Counted from the stretch's first letter, positions 42,520-51,995 are shown. The stretch is 64,000 bases of DNA from Panacibacter ginsenosidivorans (GCF_007971225.1 NZ_CP042435.1:1739501-1803500); one strand, 5' to 3'. A program made the numbers and translations. Notes: generated by a model from the letters alone, not told the origin.

Positions 42520-45500
42520 CACCACATTGATATTTAAACCATATCTGCGTGTAGTGGGAGATTGTAAACCCGTACCGCCAGTGCTATAATTATACTGGTC
42601 AAGGTCTACATCTTTAAAACGTTTATCTGCGTAGAAATACAGCAGGTTGCGGCCAATTAATGAAACACTTAATTTGTTGATAAAACTTCTTTGTATCCAC
42701 TGTTGCGGGAAGTTATAAGTAATAGTTACCTCACGCAGTTTTGCATAAGATTTGCTCATTAGGTTCGCTTCAGATACATTGTAATACTTACTTATGTAAT
42801 CCTGTACCAATGTAACCTGCGTGTTAGGCGCAAATTGAAGATCCTTATAATTTAATATTTCGCCTGTTTCTGAATTGTAGTTGATAGCAACTCCATTACT
42901 TACAGCAACCCCATCACCAACATAAATACCCGGGTAAGAAGCATCCCCTGCATGTCCATCATCAGAAAGCCTTGCTTCACCGAATGCACCTTGTACTGTT
43001 TCAATATTTCTGCCACCACGCATTGTTTTGTTGTGCATATAATCTGTGGTAACACCACCTACACTACCATCAAATTGAAAACCGATAGAAAGATTTTTCC
43101 AGCTAATATTGTTATAGATGCTCCACTGAAAATCCGCATTTAAGTACCCGAGGAATTGAGACACAGGATTTACCAATGGTTTGCCAGCTGCATCAAATAC
43201 TATTTTGCCGTCTGTTGTTTTTACAAATGCACTGCTGTAAAATGCGTCCACACGGTCACCTGCATGGAAGAAGGTATTATAGGTTGCTTGTCCTGGTGGT
43301 AATTCATCATACTTATCCTGAAAAGTGCTCCAGTTGACAAGCACATTCCAGTTAATACCACTCTTTGTTTTGATGGGTGTACCGGATAATGATAATTCAT
43401 AACCTGTTTTCTTGGTCTTTAAAGCATTCAGGTAATAATAATTATAACCCGTTGCAGATGAAATAGGGTTCTGAAGAATTCTTGGTCCATCAATATATTG
43501 AAAACCTGTTGCTGAAAAACCTAAACGGTTTTTCAGGAATTTAACATCTATACCAGCTTCATAACTTACGCGGTTAAAGGTTTTGATATTAGGGTCGTAA
43601 AGGTTTCCTGAATAATAGGCAGCGGTTTGATTATTGTACGGCTTACTGGTATTATATAATGCAACGAGGGAATAATCTGGTCCGCCGTAAGGAGACAAAT
43701 AATTGTTGCCATAATCCAGTGGATAATCATACAATGAGTTTCCTGATGGGCTTGTTCCAAAAGCGGTAATAGAATTAAACGGAGCAGTACCAACGGTTGA
43801 TGAAGTGGCATCGCCATGTACGGCCGCATAAGAAGCTCTTACTTTTAAGAAAGAAATTACATCCGGCATCTTTACGTAATCTGAAATAACTGATGACGCA
43901 GAAATACTTGGATAGAAATAGCTGTTATTTCCTTTAGGTAATGCCGATGATTTATCAACACGACCTGTAACGGAGATTGTTGCATATTTACCAAGGGATG
44001 CATCTAAAGAATAGTATGCACTATACACACGCATATCAGCATTAAAACTGCTTGCCTGTATTGGATTCAACGAATTACTAAAACTGTATACATTGGGGAT
44101 ATTAAGATAATCAGTAGATGTCCAGCTAGAATTATAATTAAACAATCTTGCATTACCTCCTACCAGGCCTGAAAGATTCAGGAATTTTGCGACAGTATAA
44201 TTATAGTTTAACTGGATATCAGAGTTGCTTTCAAAAAGATTTCGCCTATCTTCCCTGTAATCGCCCATGTTTCCTTCACGACCGTATGGGTGAGCAGAAA
44301 AAGGCATTTTTTCTGTTCTCAACAAATCATAAGTTGATATTTGGGTACGCAGGTTTACATTTAAATGATCGTCAATTTTGTAATTACCCGATACATAGCC
44401 ATAAATATCACTTTTGTAATGTCCGCGAAGCCATTCATTCACCATAAACCATGGATTATGATAACGCTGGTATTCCGCGAATACAGATTGTGTACCCACT
44501 TTCCCGGTTTGCCATTCACCGCGAATATCCGGTGCATTCACATCCCAGTCCGCACCAGTCCATACAGCAACATTATATAATAAACTGTTAGGGCCATAAT
44601 CCACATCAGGATAGTTTGGCGTGTACTGCCTGTTGAAATTAAGATTGGCATCTATCTTTAATCGTTTACTTACATTGTATGATCCAAACATGTTGAAGTT
44701 GGTAATATTCAACTCCATATTTGGAATCATGCTCTGCTGGTAGGAATGTGACAAAGAAAAACGAAGACTATAATTATCTCCTGTTGCGTTTAAAGCAATG
44801 TTATTCGTTGTCTGAAAACCTGTTCTTAAAAAATTTCCCAGGTTATTCTTGCCACGTGCAATCCATGGTGTAGGCTCTATATTACCCGTCCACGTCAATC
44901 CTCCGGGGTAAGTAGTGGTATAAGTTGTATTAGGATCGTATTTGCCATCGTACTGCGGAAGAAGACGTCCATCAAAACGTGGACCCCACACATCATAGTC
45001 ATTATCAAATAAACCACCACCTTTACCATTTCCAAAAGCGTATAACTGGTTTTCACCAGGACCGTATTCATCCTGCAATCTTGGAAAAGCAAGAAACCCC
45101 TGGTCAATCGAATTTGTTGAATTCAATTCAACCGTAAATCCCTTTGTTTTTAATCCTTTCTTGGTTGTGATAAGTATAGCGCCATATTGTGCACGGCTAC
45201 CATATAATGCAGCTGCAGCGGGGCCTTTTAGTACAGTATATGATTCAATATCGTCAGGGCTTATATTCCATGTGTCTGAACTAATGGGCACCCCATCTAC
45301 AACATATAAAGAAAGCTCATTGCCACGTAAAATAACGGTTGGCTTTCTTAACAATTCTGCGGAAGCACCAACTGATAACCCGGCAACCTTACCAGTTAAA
45401 CCGGTTATTGGATTTTGATCTCTGGCTTTAATAAGATCTTCTCCTTTTACTTCCTGTATAGAATAACCCAAACGTTTAATTTCTTTCTTTACACCTAAAG

Positions 45501-45843
45501 CTGTTACCACAACATCTGTAAGCTGGTTTTCGTTTGAAATTATTTCAATACTCAAAAAAGCATCGTCATTTACTGTAATTTTTTTTGTTTGATAACCTAC
45601 ATAAGAAACAGAAAGCTGGTCATTCTTATTTGCTGCAATAGAAAAATTACCTTCCGTATCCGTAAGCACAGATTTTTTTGTTGTAGTGTTTTCAACAGTT
45701 GCAGATGCGACAGGCTTTTTGGCTGCTGCATCTGTAATATGGCCTTTCAACTGCATGCTCTGTGCATGAACATGCAGCAATAAAAAAAGAGACAAACATC
45801 CAATAATCCATCTCTTTTGTACCTGGTTAAAATGCTGCTTCAT
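42514..45843 (-). CDS. SusC/RagA-family TonB-dependent receptor
   Basis: A 1109-residue outer membrane transporter. MKQHFNQVQKRWIIGCLSLFLLLHVHAQ is the signal peptide; residues about 30-110 form the carboxypeptidase-D-like domain (LKGHITDAAAKKPVASATVENTTTKKSVLTD); then the plug (VVVTALGVKKEIKRLGYSIQEVKGEDLIKA, the usual SusC start of the plug, and YVVDGVPISS), and a large barrel ending LNINVVF with a terminal Phe. With SusD it forms a TonB-driven importer. It is the first structural gene after the XRE-cupin regulator, upstream of phosphonate enzymes, so a phosphonate compound is the most likely cargo. Confidence 0.94.
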   Translation of the reverse strand: MKQHFNQVQKRWIIGCLSLFLLLHVHAQSMQLKGHITDAAAKKPVASATVENTTTKKSVLTDTEGNFSIAANKNDQLSVSYVGYQTKKITVNDDAFLSIEIISNENQLTDVVVTALGVKKEIKRLGYSIQEVKGEDLIKARDQNPITGLTGKVAGLSVGASAELLRKPTVILRGNELSLYVVDGVPISSDTWNISPDDIESYTVLKGPAAAALYGSRAQYGAILITTKKGLKTKGFTVELNSTNSIDQGFLAFPRLQDEYGPGENQLYAFGNGKGGGLFDNDYDVWGPRFDGRLLPQYDGKYDPNTTYTTTYPGGLTWTGNIEPTPWIARGKNNLGNFLRTGFQTTNNIALNATGDNYSLRFSLSHSYQQSMIPNMELNITNFNMFGSYNVSKRLKIDANLNFNRQYTPNYPDVDYGPNSLLYNVAVWTGADWDVNAPDIRGEWQTGKVGTQSVFAEYQRYHNPWFMVNEWLRGHYKSDIYGYVSGNYKIDDHLNVNLRTQISTYDLLRTEKMPFSAHPYGREGNMGDYREDRRNLFESNSDIQLNYNYTVAKFLNLSGLVGGNARLFNYNSSWTSTDYLNIPNVYSFSNSLNPIQASSFNADMRVYSAYYSLDASLGKYATISVTGRVDKSSALPKGNNSYFYPSISASSVISDYVKMPDVISFLKVRASYAAVHGDATSSTVGTAPFNSITAFGTSPSGNSLYDYPLDYGNNYLSPYGGPDYSLVALYNTSKPYNNQTAAYYSGNLYDPNIKTFNRVSYEAGIDVKFLKNRLGFSATGFQYIDGPRILQNPISSATGYNYYYLNALKTKKTGYELSLSGTPIKTKSGINWNVLVNWSTFQDKYDELPPGQATYNTFFHAGDRVDAFYSSAFVKTTDGKIVFDAAGKPLVNPVSQFLGYLNADFQWSIYNNISWKNLSIGFQFDGSVGGVTTDYMHNKTMRGGRNIETVQGAFGEARLSDDGHAGDASYPGIYVGDGVAVSNGVAINYNSETGEILNYKDLQFAPNTQVTLVQDYISKYYNVSEANLMSKSYAKLREVTITYNFPQQWIQRSFINKLSVSLIGRNLLYFYADKRFKDVDLDQYNYSTGGTGLQSPTTRRYGLNINVVF

Positions 45844-46191
45844 AACGTTAATTTGGTTATTGATGCGGCAAAACTACCTGTGTATGCATACTGTTTCCCA
45901 AGAAAGTTGGTTAACAAATAGTAAAGCAATTGTAAACTTTTTGTGCGTTAACAATTACTTAATGTGCAGTAATACTAAACTTTAAAATTGTTTCGTAAAA
46001 TAAAGAGAAAAGATTTTTTTAGCCGGCAATAATCTTTATGGCATCGGTTGTTGTGTCACTCTCTTGTACGTTCGGAACGTTAATGATCAATTGTAAATGG
46101 TGAATAAGAAATTGCTGTTATTCACCACTCAATTGCACGGGTGCACACCGGAACAAAAGCTAAACCGCTATTCAGCAGACGGGCACATAAA
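45844..46191. other. Regulatory gap upstream of the SusC gene
   Basis: This 348-base gap between the regulator stop and the SusC start must hold the SusC promoter. It contains one decayed pair of the interspersed repeat (46014-46193). Near 45930 there is AT-rich sequence with TTAACAA words, but no promoter could be assigned with confidence. Confidence 0.5.
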
Positions 46192-46193
46192 TT
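46014..46193. repeat. Interspersed repeat, short pair, right arm decayed
   Basis: Left arm 46014-46069 has TTTTTTTAGCCGGCAAT and ends GTTGTGTCACTCTCTTGTAC (type T). Right arm 46135-46193 is decayed at the core (GCACGGGTGCACACCGG) but keeps the outer half (CTATTCAGCAGACGGGCACA) and overlaps the stop of the regulator gene. Spacer about 65 bases. Confidence 0.75.
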
Positions 46194-46764
46194 ATTCTTC
46201 ATCAAAAAAATATATAACCAACATTTCATAAGGCTCATTGCTCAAACATTTTGTGTGGTGCTGTTTGCGGGCATTATAATAAAAAGAATCACCTGTTTCA
46301 AGTATATATTTTTTACCGTCGATTGTGTATTGCATTTTACCCTTGATCATATAGTCAAATTCATGAGCCTGTGTAGACACATACCCTTTACGTGCATCTT
46401 TTTCCTGACGGTATAAAACAACATCTACCAGTTTGCCATGTAGTTTGAAAGATGTTATACGATAATAAAATGAGCCCTTAGTATATTCCTTTTCGATAGA
46501 CTGTTGTGCCGAGGCTTTTATAATAAGCGGCTCATTGGGTTCTGTGGTATCAAGCTTATCAAAAAAATCATTCAGGTCTACATGCAATGATTTAATGATA
46601 CTAAGTAATACAGTCAAAGAAGGAACAGTGCGGTTGTTTTCTATTTGAGATATAAGGCCTTTTGTTACTCCCACCTCTTCGGCCAGTTGCTGCAAGGTTA
46701 TTTTCTTGCCTTTTCTTTTTTCTTTTATACGGTTACTTATTTGAAGAATAAGGTCGTTACTCAT
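46192..46764 (-). CDS. XRE-family regulator with C-terminal cupin domain
   Basis: A 190-residue regulator. Residues 7-65 form an XRE helix-turn-helix (ISNRIKEKRKGKKITLQQLAEEVGVTKGLISQIENNRTVPSLTVLLSI). Residues about 110-188 form a cupin: QAHEFDYMIKGKMQYTIDGKKYILETGDSFYYNARKQHHTKCLS, with the ligand-sensing barrel His residues. This design is common in regulators that sense small molecules, such as those of amino acid or polyamine use. It lies upstream of SusC on the same strand and is the natural candidate to control the phosphonate locus. Confidence 0.9.
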   Translation of the reverse strand: MSNDLILQISNRIKEKRKGKKITLQQLAEEVGVTKGLISQIENNRTVPSLTVLLSIIKSLHVDLNDFFDKLDTTEPNEPLIIKASAQQSIEKEYTKGSFYYRITSFKLHGKLVDVVLYRQEKDARKGYVSTQAHEFDYMIKGKMQYTIDGKKYILETGDSFYYNARKQHHTKCLSNEPYEMLVIYFFDEE

Positions 46765-46882
46765 GAGAAATTTTTTGGATATTCATTAGAGGAACAAGAT
46801 AAATAAAATCCATCGTACTATTTGAAACGAAAATAATTCCCATTCCCAGGCAGGCAGGTTATTAAATCGTTAATCAAAAATG

Positions 46883-46906
46883 AAGGCCTCCCTAAAGGGA
46901 GGCCTT
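46883..46906 (-). terminator. Intrinsic terminator after the ECF sigma factor gene
   Basis: A perfect 10-bp stem AAGGCCTCCC (46883-46892) with GGGAGGCCTT (46897-46906) and a 4-base loop is followed on the minus strand by CATTTTTG. It lies about 95 bases after the leftward sigma-factor stop. The gap between it and the regulator start (46765-46882) shows nothing else. Confidence 0.8.
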
Positions 46907-47000
46907 ACGTTAGACATAGGCTGTCATTCTGAAATACTTATATGCTATGACAAGCGGTGGTGCATATTCGCACTACAGAATGACAATAAGATACCTATTA

Positions 47001-47582
47001 TTATAAGCTTACTTGTTTTTCGAGCATCATCTTGCGCAGGTTTATTAATCCATAACGCATTCTGCCGAGTGCAGTATTAATGCTGCAGTTGGTAACTGCT
47101 GCTATATCTTTAAAACTCATATCACCAAAATGGCGCAGTACAATTACTTCGCGTTGTTCTTCTGGTAATGCAGAAAGCATTTGATGCATGCGATCATAAC
47201 CTTGTTTCTTAATGATCTTTTGCTCCGCATTTTCGTTTACTACTACAATAACATCGAATACATCTTTGTTATCGCCGGTAACAATAGTTGGCGTACGTTT
47301 AACCTTGCGGAAATAATCTACACAAAGGTTGTGCGCAATACGCATGGCCCAAGGAAGAAACTTACCTTCTTCATTGTAACGTTTGCTGCGCAATGTATCA
47401 ATGATGCGTAAAAAAGTTTCCTGGAAGAGATCCTCTGCCAGAAATTTGTCTTTCACAATAAACTGAATTGAACTGAACAATTTGTCCTTATAGCGGTTGA
47501 TAAGGGCTTCAAGGGCATAGGAATTGCCATCTTGAAAAGATAGTACCAGTTCGGTGTCGGTGAATTCGTTAAACTTTCTCAT
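47001..47582 (-). CDS. RNA polymerase sigma factor, ECF (sigma-70 family)
   Basis: Start at MRKFNEFTDTELVLSFQDGN (47582); upstream codons belong to the leader. The 193-residue protein has region 2 (ALINRYKDKLFSSIQFIVKDKFLAEDLFQETFLRIIDTL, with PWAMRIAHNLCVDYFRK) and region 4 (LSALPEEQREVIVLRHFGDMSFKDIAAVTNCSINTALGRMRYGLINLRK). These are the two core ECF domains. No anti-sigma gene is adjacent, so control is probably by another signal. It lies between the phosphonate regulator and a divergent uvrA-type gene; a link to either is not evident. The upstream gap 47583-47807 holds no recognised element. Confidence 0.92.
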   Translation of the reverse strand: MRKFNEFTDTELVLSFQDGNSYALEALINRYKDKLFSSIQFIVKDKFLAEDLFQETFLRIIDTLRSKRYNEEGKFLPWAMRIAHNLCVDYFRKVKRTPTIVTGDNKDVFDVIVVVNENAEQKIIKKQGYDRMHQMLSALPEEQREVIVLRHFGDMSFKDIAAVTNCSINTALGRMRYGLINLRKMMLEKQVSL

Positions 47583-47807
47583 AATAAATATGCTTTTGGA
47601 TTTCAAGCATGCCGCTTAAAGTACGTTTGTTTCGGTTTTTCTTGGACAGTAAGTGGCGATGAGTATAAATTTGACAATAGGCGGATGAGATTGTGTGGTT
47701 TTGTGAAGATATATAGAATATTGATTTTAATTGTATGCAATTTGTAAAAAATTTGTGAATTACTATAATTAAATAGTGCTTTGATATATTAAATTCAAAT
47801 AAAATTT

Positions 47808-50639
47808 ATGTCTGATAGAATTATAGCAAAGAAACCGGCGAAAGTGAAAATGCATAAACATAGCAAATCGGCAAACGATATTTTTATTAAAGGTGCAAGG
47901 GTACATAACCTTAAGGATATTTCTGTCTCATTCCCCAGAAATAAATTTATAGTTGTTACTGGTGTTTCGGGTAGTGGTAAATCATCACTTACTATAGATA
48001 CTTTATTTGCAGAAGGCCAGCGAAGATACGCTGAAAGCCTTAGTGCTTATGCAAGGCAGTTTATGAGCCGTATGGTAAAGCCTGATGTTGATTATATAAA
48101 AGGTCTATGCCCGGCTATTGCTATTGAGCAAAAAGTTATTACAAGGACACCACGAAGCACGGTTGGAAGTATGACAGAAATATATGATTATCTGCGCCTG
48201 CTTTATGCACGTGCTGGCAGAACTATTTCTCCGGTTAGTGGCAGGGAAGTTAAGAAAGATGATGTTGCCGATGTACTTAAGGCTATCAAATTATTATTGG
48301 TTGGTTCAAAAGTAATTATACTTGTTGCTTTTAAACAGCACGCCAAAAGAGAAATAAGGGAAGACCTGAATATTCTTATACAAAAAGGTTTCTCACGCCT
48401 ATTCATCAATGACCAGGCTGTTAAAATTGAAGAACTACTGGAACTAAATGACAAAGCACTTAATGAAAAAGTAAATACAAAAAAATTACAACCCTATATT
48501 TTAATTGACCGTATAGTAACCAGGAACTTTGATGAAGACGACCTGCACCGCATTTCTGATTCTATTGGTACAGCATTTTATGAAGGCGAAGGTGAGATGT
48601 ATGTACAGGTAAATGGTGTTGAGTTACTACACTTCAGTAATAAGTTTGAACTCGATGGAATACAATTCGAAGAGCCTGTACCTAATTTATTTTCTTTTAA
48701 TAATCCTTTTGGTGCCTGCCCCACCTGCGAGGGCTTTAGCCAGGTGCTGGGTATAGATGAAGACCTGGTAATACCAGACAGAAGACTGAGTGTGTACGAT
48801 TCCGGAGTTGCTCCATGGAAGGGTGAAAAGCTTGGATGGTGGAGAGAGCAATTTGTAAAGGGCGCCAAATCCATTGACTTCCCCATTCATAAACCTATTG
48901 CCGATCTTACCCCTGCACAATACGAGCTTTTATGGAACGGCAAAGGAAATGTTTATGGTATTCATGCTTTTTTTAAAGAAGTGGAGCAAAATCTTTATAA
49001 GGTACAATACAGGGTTTTGCTCAGCCGCTATCGGGGTCGTACCAATTGCCCGGATTGCCATGGCTTTCGTTTACGCAAAGAAGCGCTCTATGTAAAAGTA
49101 GGCGGCAAACATATTGGTGAATTGTGCCAGATGCAAACCAAAGACCTAAAGCAATGGTTCAATAAATTACAGTTAAACGATCATGACAAACAGATTGCTA
49201 AAAGAATATTGATAGAACTACATCAGCGTTTGCAAACATTGATCGATGTTGGTCTTGGTTATCTCACCTTAAACCGTTTGGCCAATTCCTTAAGCGGTGG
49301 TGAAAGTCAACGCATACAACTAACGCGCAGTCTTGGAAGTAACCTCACTAACTCCTTATATATATTAGATGAGCCTTCTATTGGGTTGCATTCAAGAGAT
49401 ACAGAAAGGCTCATCAATGTATTAAAACAATTACGTGATGCTGGCAACACGGTTGTAGTAGTGGAACATGATGAAATGATGATGCGTGAAGCAGACCATA
49501 TTATAGATATGGGGCCACTCGCCTCTCATCTGGGTGGCGAAGTAATTGCAGCAGGCAATTATAATGAGATCATCAGTAATCCCGAAAGTCTTACCGGTAA
49601 ATATCTCAAAGGTGAGCTGCAGGTAAGCATTCCAAAAGTGAGCAGGAAATATTTACGTTACCTGCGTGTTGAAAATGCAAGGCATAACAATTTAAAAGAT
49701 ATCACAGTTGAATTTCCATTAAATATGCTTTGCGTGGTTAGCGGCGTTAGCGGCAGTGGTAAAACAACATTGGTAAAACAAATTTTATACCCGGCACTTA
49801 AAAAAATAAAAGGTGAGTTTGCAGACAAAGTTGGTTTTCACAAAGCACTTACCGGCGATGTTGATTACATTACGCAGGTAGAACTCGTTGATCAAAATCC
49901 CATTGGTAAATCATCCCGCAGCAATCCTGTTACTTATATAAAAGCATACGACCAGATACGCGACCTCTATGCCAATCAACCGCTTTCCAGAATTCGTGGT
50001 TTTCAGCCCAAACATTTTTCTTTCAATGTAGATGGTGGCCGATGCGATACTTGTAAAGGAGAAGGTGAACAGGTGGTTGAAATGCAGTTTCTTGCAGATG
50101 TGCACCTCACCTGCGAAGTATGTGGTGGAAAAAAATTCAAAGAAGAAGTTTTAGAAGTCCAGTACAAAAACAAAAGCATTTTTGATGTGCTGGAACTAAG
50201 CGTTGATGAATCCATAGAATTCTTCAAAGAAGAAAAAACATTGACAAAAGCATTACAGCCATTGCAGGATGTTGGTCTTGGTTATGTAAAGCTTGGCCAG
50301 AGCAGCGATACGCTTAGCGGCGGCGAGGCACAGCGTGTAAAGCTGGCATCTTTTCTTGGCAAAGGCAAAGCAAGCGGCAATGTGCTGTTCATTTTCGATG
50401 AGCCAACAACAGGACTGCACTTTCACGACATCAATAAGCTCCTTACTTCCTTCAATGCGCTGATAGAGCAGGGTCATTCCATCATCGTTATAGAACACAA
50501 CACAGATGTTATAAAGAATGCAGATTGGGTAATTGATCTTGGTCCTGAAGCCGGAGATGCAGGTGGCAATCTTGTGTTTGCCGGCAAGCCCGCCGATCTT
50601 AAGAAAGTAAAAGAAAGCTATACGGCAAAATTCCTGTAA
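47808..50639 (+). CDS. uvrA: UvrA-family excinuclease ATPase with a reduced first zinc module
   Basis: A 943-residue UvrA with two ABC modules: Walker A GVSGSGKSSL and GVSGSGKTTL, signatures LSGGESQRIQL and LSGGEAQRVKL, Walker B LYILDEPSIGLH and FIFDEPTTGLH. The UvrB-binding region seems present (about residues 130-240). The C-terminal zinc finger is intact (CDTCKGEGEQ ... LTCEVCGGKKF). In the N-terminal half only the second Cys pair GACPTCEG is seen; the CPxCG that normally precedes FSFNNPFG is absent, and another usual CPxC further upstream reads SPVSGRE. It recognises DNA damage in repair in canonical form; the changes suggest a specialised paralogue. Confidence 0.9.
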   Translation: MSDRIIAKKPAKVKMHKHSKSANDIFIKGARVHNLKDISVSFPRNKFIVVTGVSGSGKSSLTIDTLFAEGQRRYAESLSAYARQFMSRMVKPDVDYIKGLCPAIAIEQKVITRTPRSTVGSMTEIYDYLRLLYARAGRTISPVSGREVKKDDVADVLKAIKLLLVGSKVIILVAFKQHAKREIREDLNILIQKGFSRLFINDQAVKIEELLELNDKALNEKVNTKKLQPYILIDRIVTRNFDEDDLHRISDSIGTAFYEGEGEMYVQVNGVELLHFSNKFELDGIQFEEPVPNLFSFNNPFGACPTCEGFSQVLGIDEDLVIPDRRLSVYDSGVAPWKGEKLGWWREQFVKGAKSIDFPIHKPIADLTPAQYELLWNGKGNVYGIHAFFKEVEQNLYKVQYRVLLSRYRGRTNCPDCHGFRLRKEALYVKVGGKHIGELCQMQTKDLKQWFNKLQLNDHDKQIAKRILIELHQRLQTLIDVGLGYLTLNRLANSLSGGESQRIQLTRSLGSNLTNSLYILDEPSIGLHSRDTERLINVLKQLRDAGNTVVVVEHDEMMMREADHIIDMGPLASHLGGEVIAAGNYNEIISNPESLTGKYLKGELQVSIPKVSRKYLRYLRVENARHNNLKDITVEFPLNMLCVVSGVSGSGKTTLVKQILYPALKKIKGEFADKVGFHKALTGDVDYITQVELVDQNPIGKSSRSNPVTYIKAYDQIRDLYANQPLSRIRGFQPKHFSFNVDGGRCDTCKGEGEQVVEMQFLADVHLTCEVCGGKKFKEEVLEVQYKNKSIFDVLELSVDESIEFFKEEKTLTKALQPLQDVGLGYVKLGQSSDTLSGGEAQRVKLASFLGKGKASGNVLFIFDEPTTGLHFHDINKLLTSFNALIEQGHSIIVIEHNTDVIKNADWVIDLGPEAGDAGGNLVFAGKPADLKKVKESYTAKFL

Positions 50640-50669
50640 CAGTTAAAGAGTATTTATAAAGTAAAAAAC

Positions 50670-50729
50670 ATTTTTATGAACCCGTCTGCAGAACCTCTAT
50701 GATGCTTCTGTTGCGTCGCACTCTTGTAC
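50670..50729 (+). repeat. Interspersed repeat, single arm, type C, forward
   Basis: Begins TTTTTATGAACCCG and ends GTTGCGTCGCACTCTTGTAC at 50710-50729, in the gap after uvrA. The next reverse arm is at 53502, beyond a cluster of small genes. Confidence 0.9.
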
Positions 50730-50798
50730 TGTAACAATGCTATTATCAAAAAAGATCAAACAACTTTTAATTTTGAAATTGTACAACATTCAACCGAA

Positions 50799-51326
50799 AT
50801 GAAAAAAGCTTTTATAATTATCTCAATCATTTTTTCAATCCTGCCACATAAAATTTTTTGCCAGGATACCATTAACTGGCGGCCTTCTTACAAATTAACA
50901 TGGCAGGATTTCAGGGCCAAACCAGACGAAGCTTCCGAATTTGGCGCGTTAAGCGATTGCAGTATATCATACAGCTTTATTTACAAAGACGATTCACTCT
51001 CTTTTAAGATCGCATCATTATTTACAAGGTCAAAATCTTGGTTAAAATTCAGAGATGATACTATATTACTTAAACATGAACAAGGCCATTTTGATATAAA
51101 CGAATTGTTTACAAGAAAACTAAAGAAAGCATTCAAAGCTTATTCGTTTAACCCTGTAAGCGTTAATAAAGACCTCGAAGCAATTTTCAATAAAGTATGG
51201 GAAGAGAAGAAAGCATTTGATGCACGCTACGATAAAGAAACAGATCACTCTATAAATAAAGCCAAACAACTTGAATGGAGTGAAATGATCGCAACGGAAC
51301 TTAATGATCTGAATGAATTCAAATAA
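50799..51326 (+). CDS. Secreted DUF922-like putative metalloprotease
   Basis: The start at 50799 gives MKKAFIIISIIFSILPHKIFCQ, a signal peptide; the longer frame runs into a repeat. The mature protein (about 155 residues) has WRPSYKLTWQDFRAKPD, the usual N-terminus of DUF922-type proteins, and the motif LKHEQGHFDINELF, a HExxH-like site (HEQGH) that could bind zinc. The C-terminus is helical and charged. Predicted to act in the periplasm; substrate unknown. Confidence 0.82.
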   Translation: MKKAFIIISIIFSILPHKIFCQDTINWRPSYKLTWQDFRAKPDEASEFGALSDCSISYSFIYKDDSLSFKIASLFTRSKSWLKFRDDTILLKHEQGHFDINELFTRKLKKAFKAYSFNPVSVNKDLEAIFNKVWEEKKAFDARYDKETDHSINKAKQLEWSEMIATELNDLNEFK

Positions 51327-51426
51327 TCTGGCACTGTGCCACCCTCCAATCGAAATAATATAACTCAATAATTTCGGTCTGTGCGGAGAAAACCGATAGA
51401 AAAAAAAATTACAAAAATAAATAACC

Positions 51427-51496
51427 AAACTGCAAAAAGAACTGGAAGATGTAAAGAAAGAAAGGGATCTGCTGAAAGAGATTGTGATGAAGTGAG
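51427..51496 (+). pseudogene. Remnant of a transposase-like (IS3 OrfA type) C-terminus
   Basis: One frame reads KLQKELEDVKKERDLLKEIVMK before a stop, the leucine-zipper end typical of IS3-family OrfA proteins. In the same frame a stop lies three codons upstream, and no DNA-binding part or OrfB follows. It is at best a decayed scrap of an insertion sequence. Chance resemblance of a Lys/Glu-rich helix cannot be excluded. Confidence 0.35.
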
Positions 51497-51564
51497 GGGA
51501 GGAAAATTTGGCGTTGCGTAGAATATCTTAAATCTTTGTGAGTATATAAATAAGAAACAGAACA

Positions 51565-51957
51565 ATGAAAACAACCCTTTTAATTTCCCTTTGCTCAATT
51601 ATTATTAGTTGTAGTTCAAGTAAATCTTTTTATAAATAATATTCAGGCGGTTTAACGTATTGGAATTATTCCATTACGTTAAATTCCGACAGTAGTTTTA
51701 GCACTTTATTTCATAGCCATTTAAAGTCTGATACTGCCACAGGCATTTACTCAATCTTCGGGGATACTATTTTTTTTAAATACAGATACAACAAGGATGA
51801 TTCAATACAAGCAAAACCCTTGATAGAACATTCAAAGGCAACATGGAATAGTGCATTGCTATTTGCTAAATCAAATTATAGAGATACAATTGCCATTTTA
51901 GAAAAGAAGCAGTTGTTGTACATGGGCTCTAAATTAAAACCAAAACATTCCGACTAA
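51565..51957 (+). pseudogene. Lipoprotein gene interrupted by one in-frame stop
   Basis: MKTTLLISLCSIIISCSSSKSFYK is a normal lipoprotein signal with lipobox IISC, followed by a TAA at 51637-51639. The same frame then stays open for 105 codons to a TAA at 51955: YSGGLTYWNYSITLNSDSSF at its start, GIYSIFGDTIFFKYRYN, and WNSALLFAKSNYRDTIAIL. This body has the strand pattern of a small secreted lipoprotein domain. The simplest reading is a recent nonsense change in a gene of about 130 codons. It lies in a patch of decayed sequence beside the transposase remnant. Confidence 0.65.
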
Positions 51958-51972
51958 ACATTCTCGTCCGCC

Positions 51973-51995
51973 ATGGTTCGTGTCACACGAACCAT
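51973..51995. terminator. Perfect 10-bp palindrome, possible terminator
   Basis: ATGGTTCGTG (51973-51982) pairs perfectly with CACGAACCAT (51986-51995) around a 3-base loop and is followed by TTCTACGTTT. The T-run is poor, so it may instead be a protein-binding site or a scar of a mobile element. Confidence 0.4.

Noticed and set aside
46880-47080. 66-residue plus-strand ORF
   Set aside because: It overlaps a terminator and the end of the sigma-factor gene on the other strand and has no coding character.
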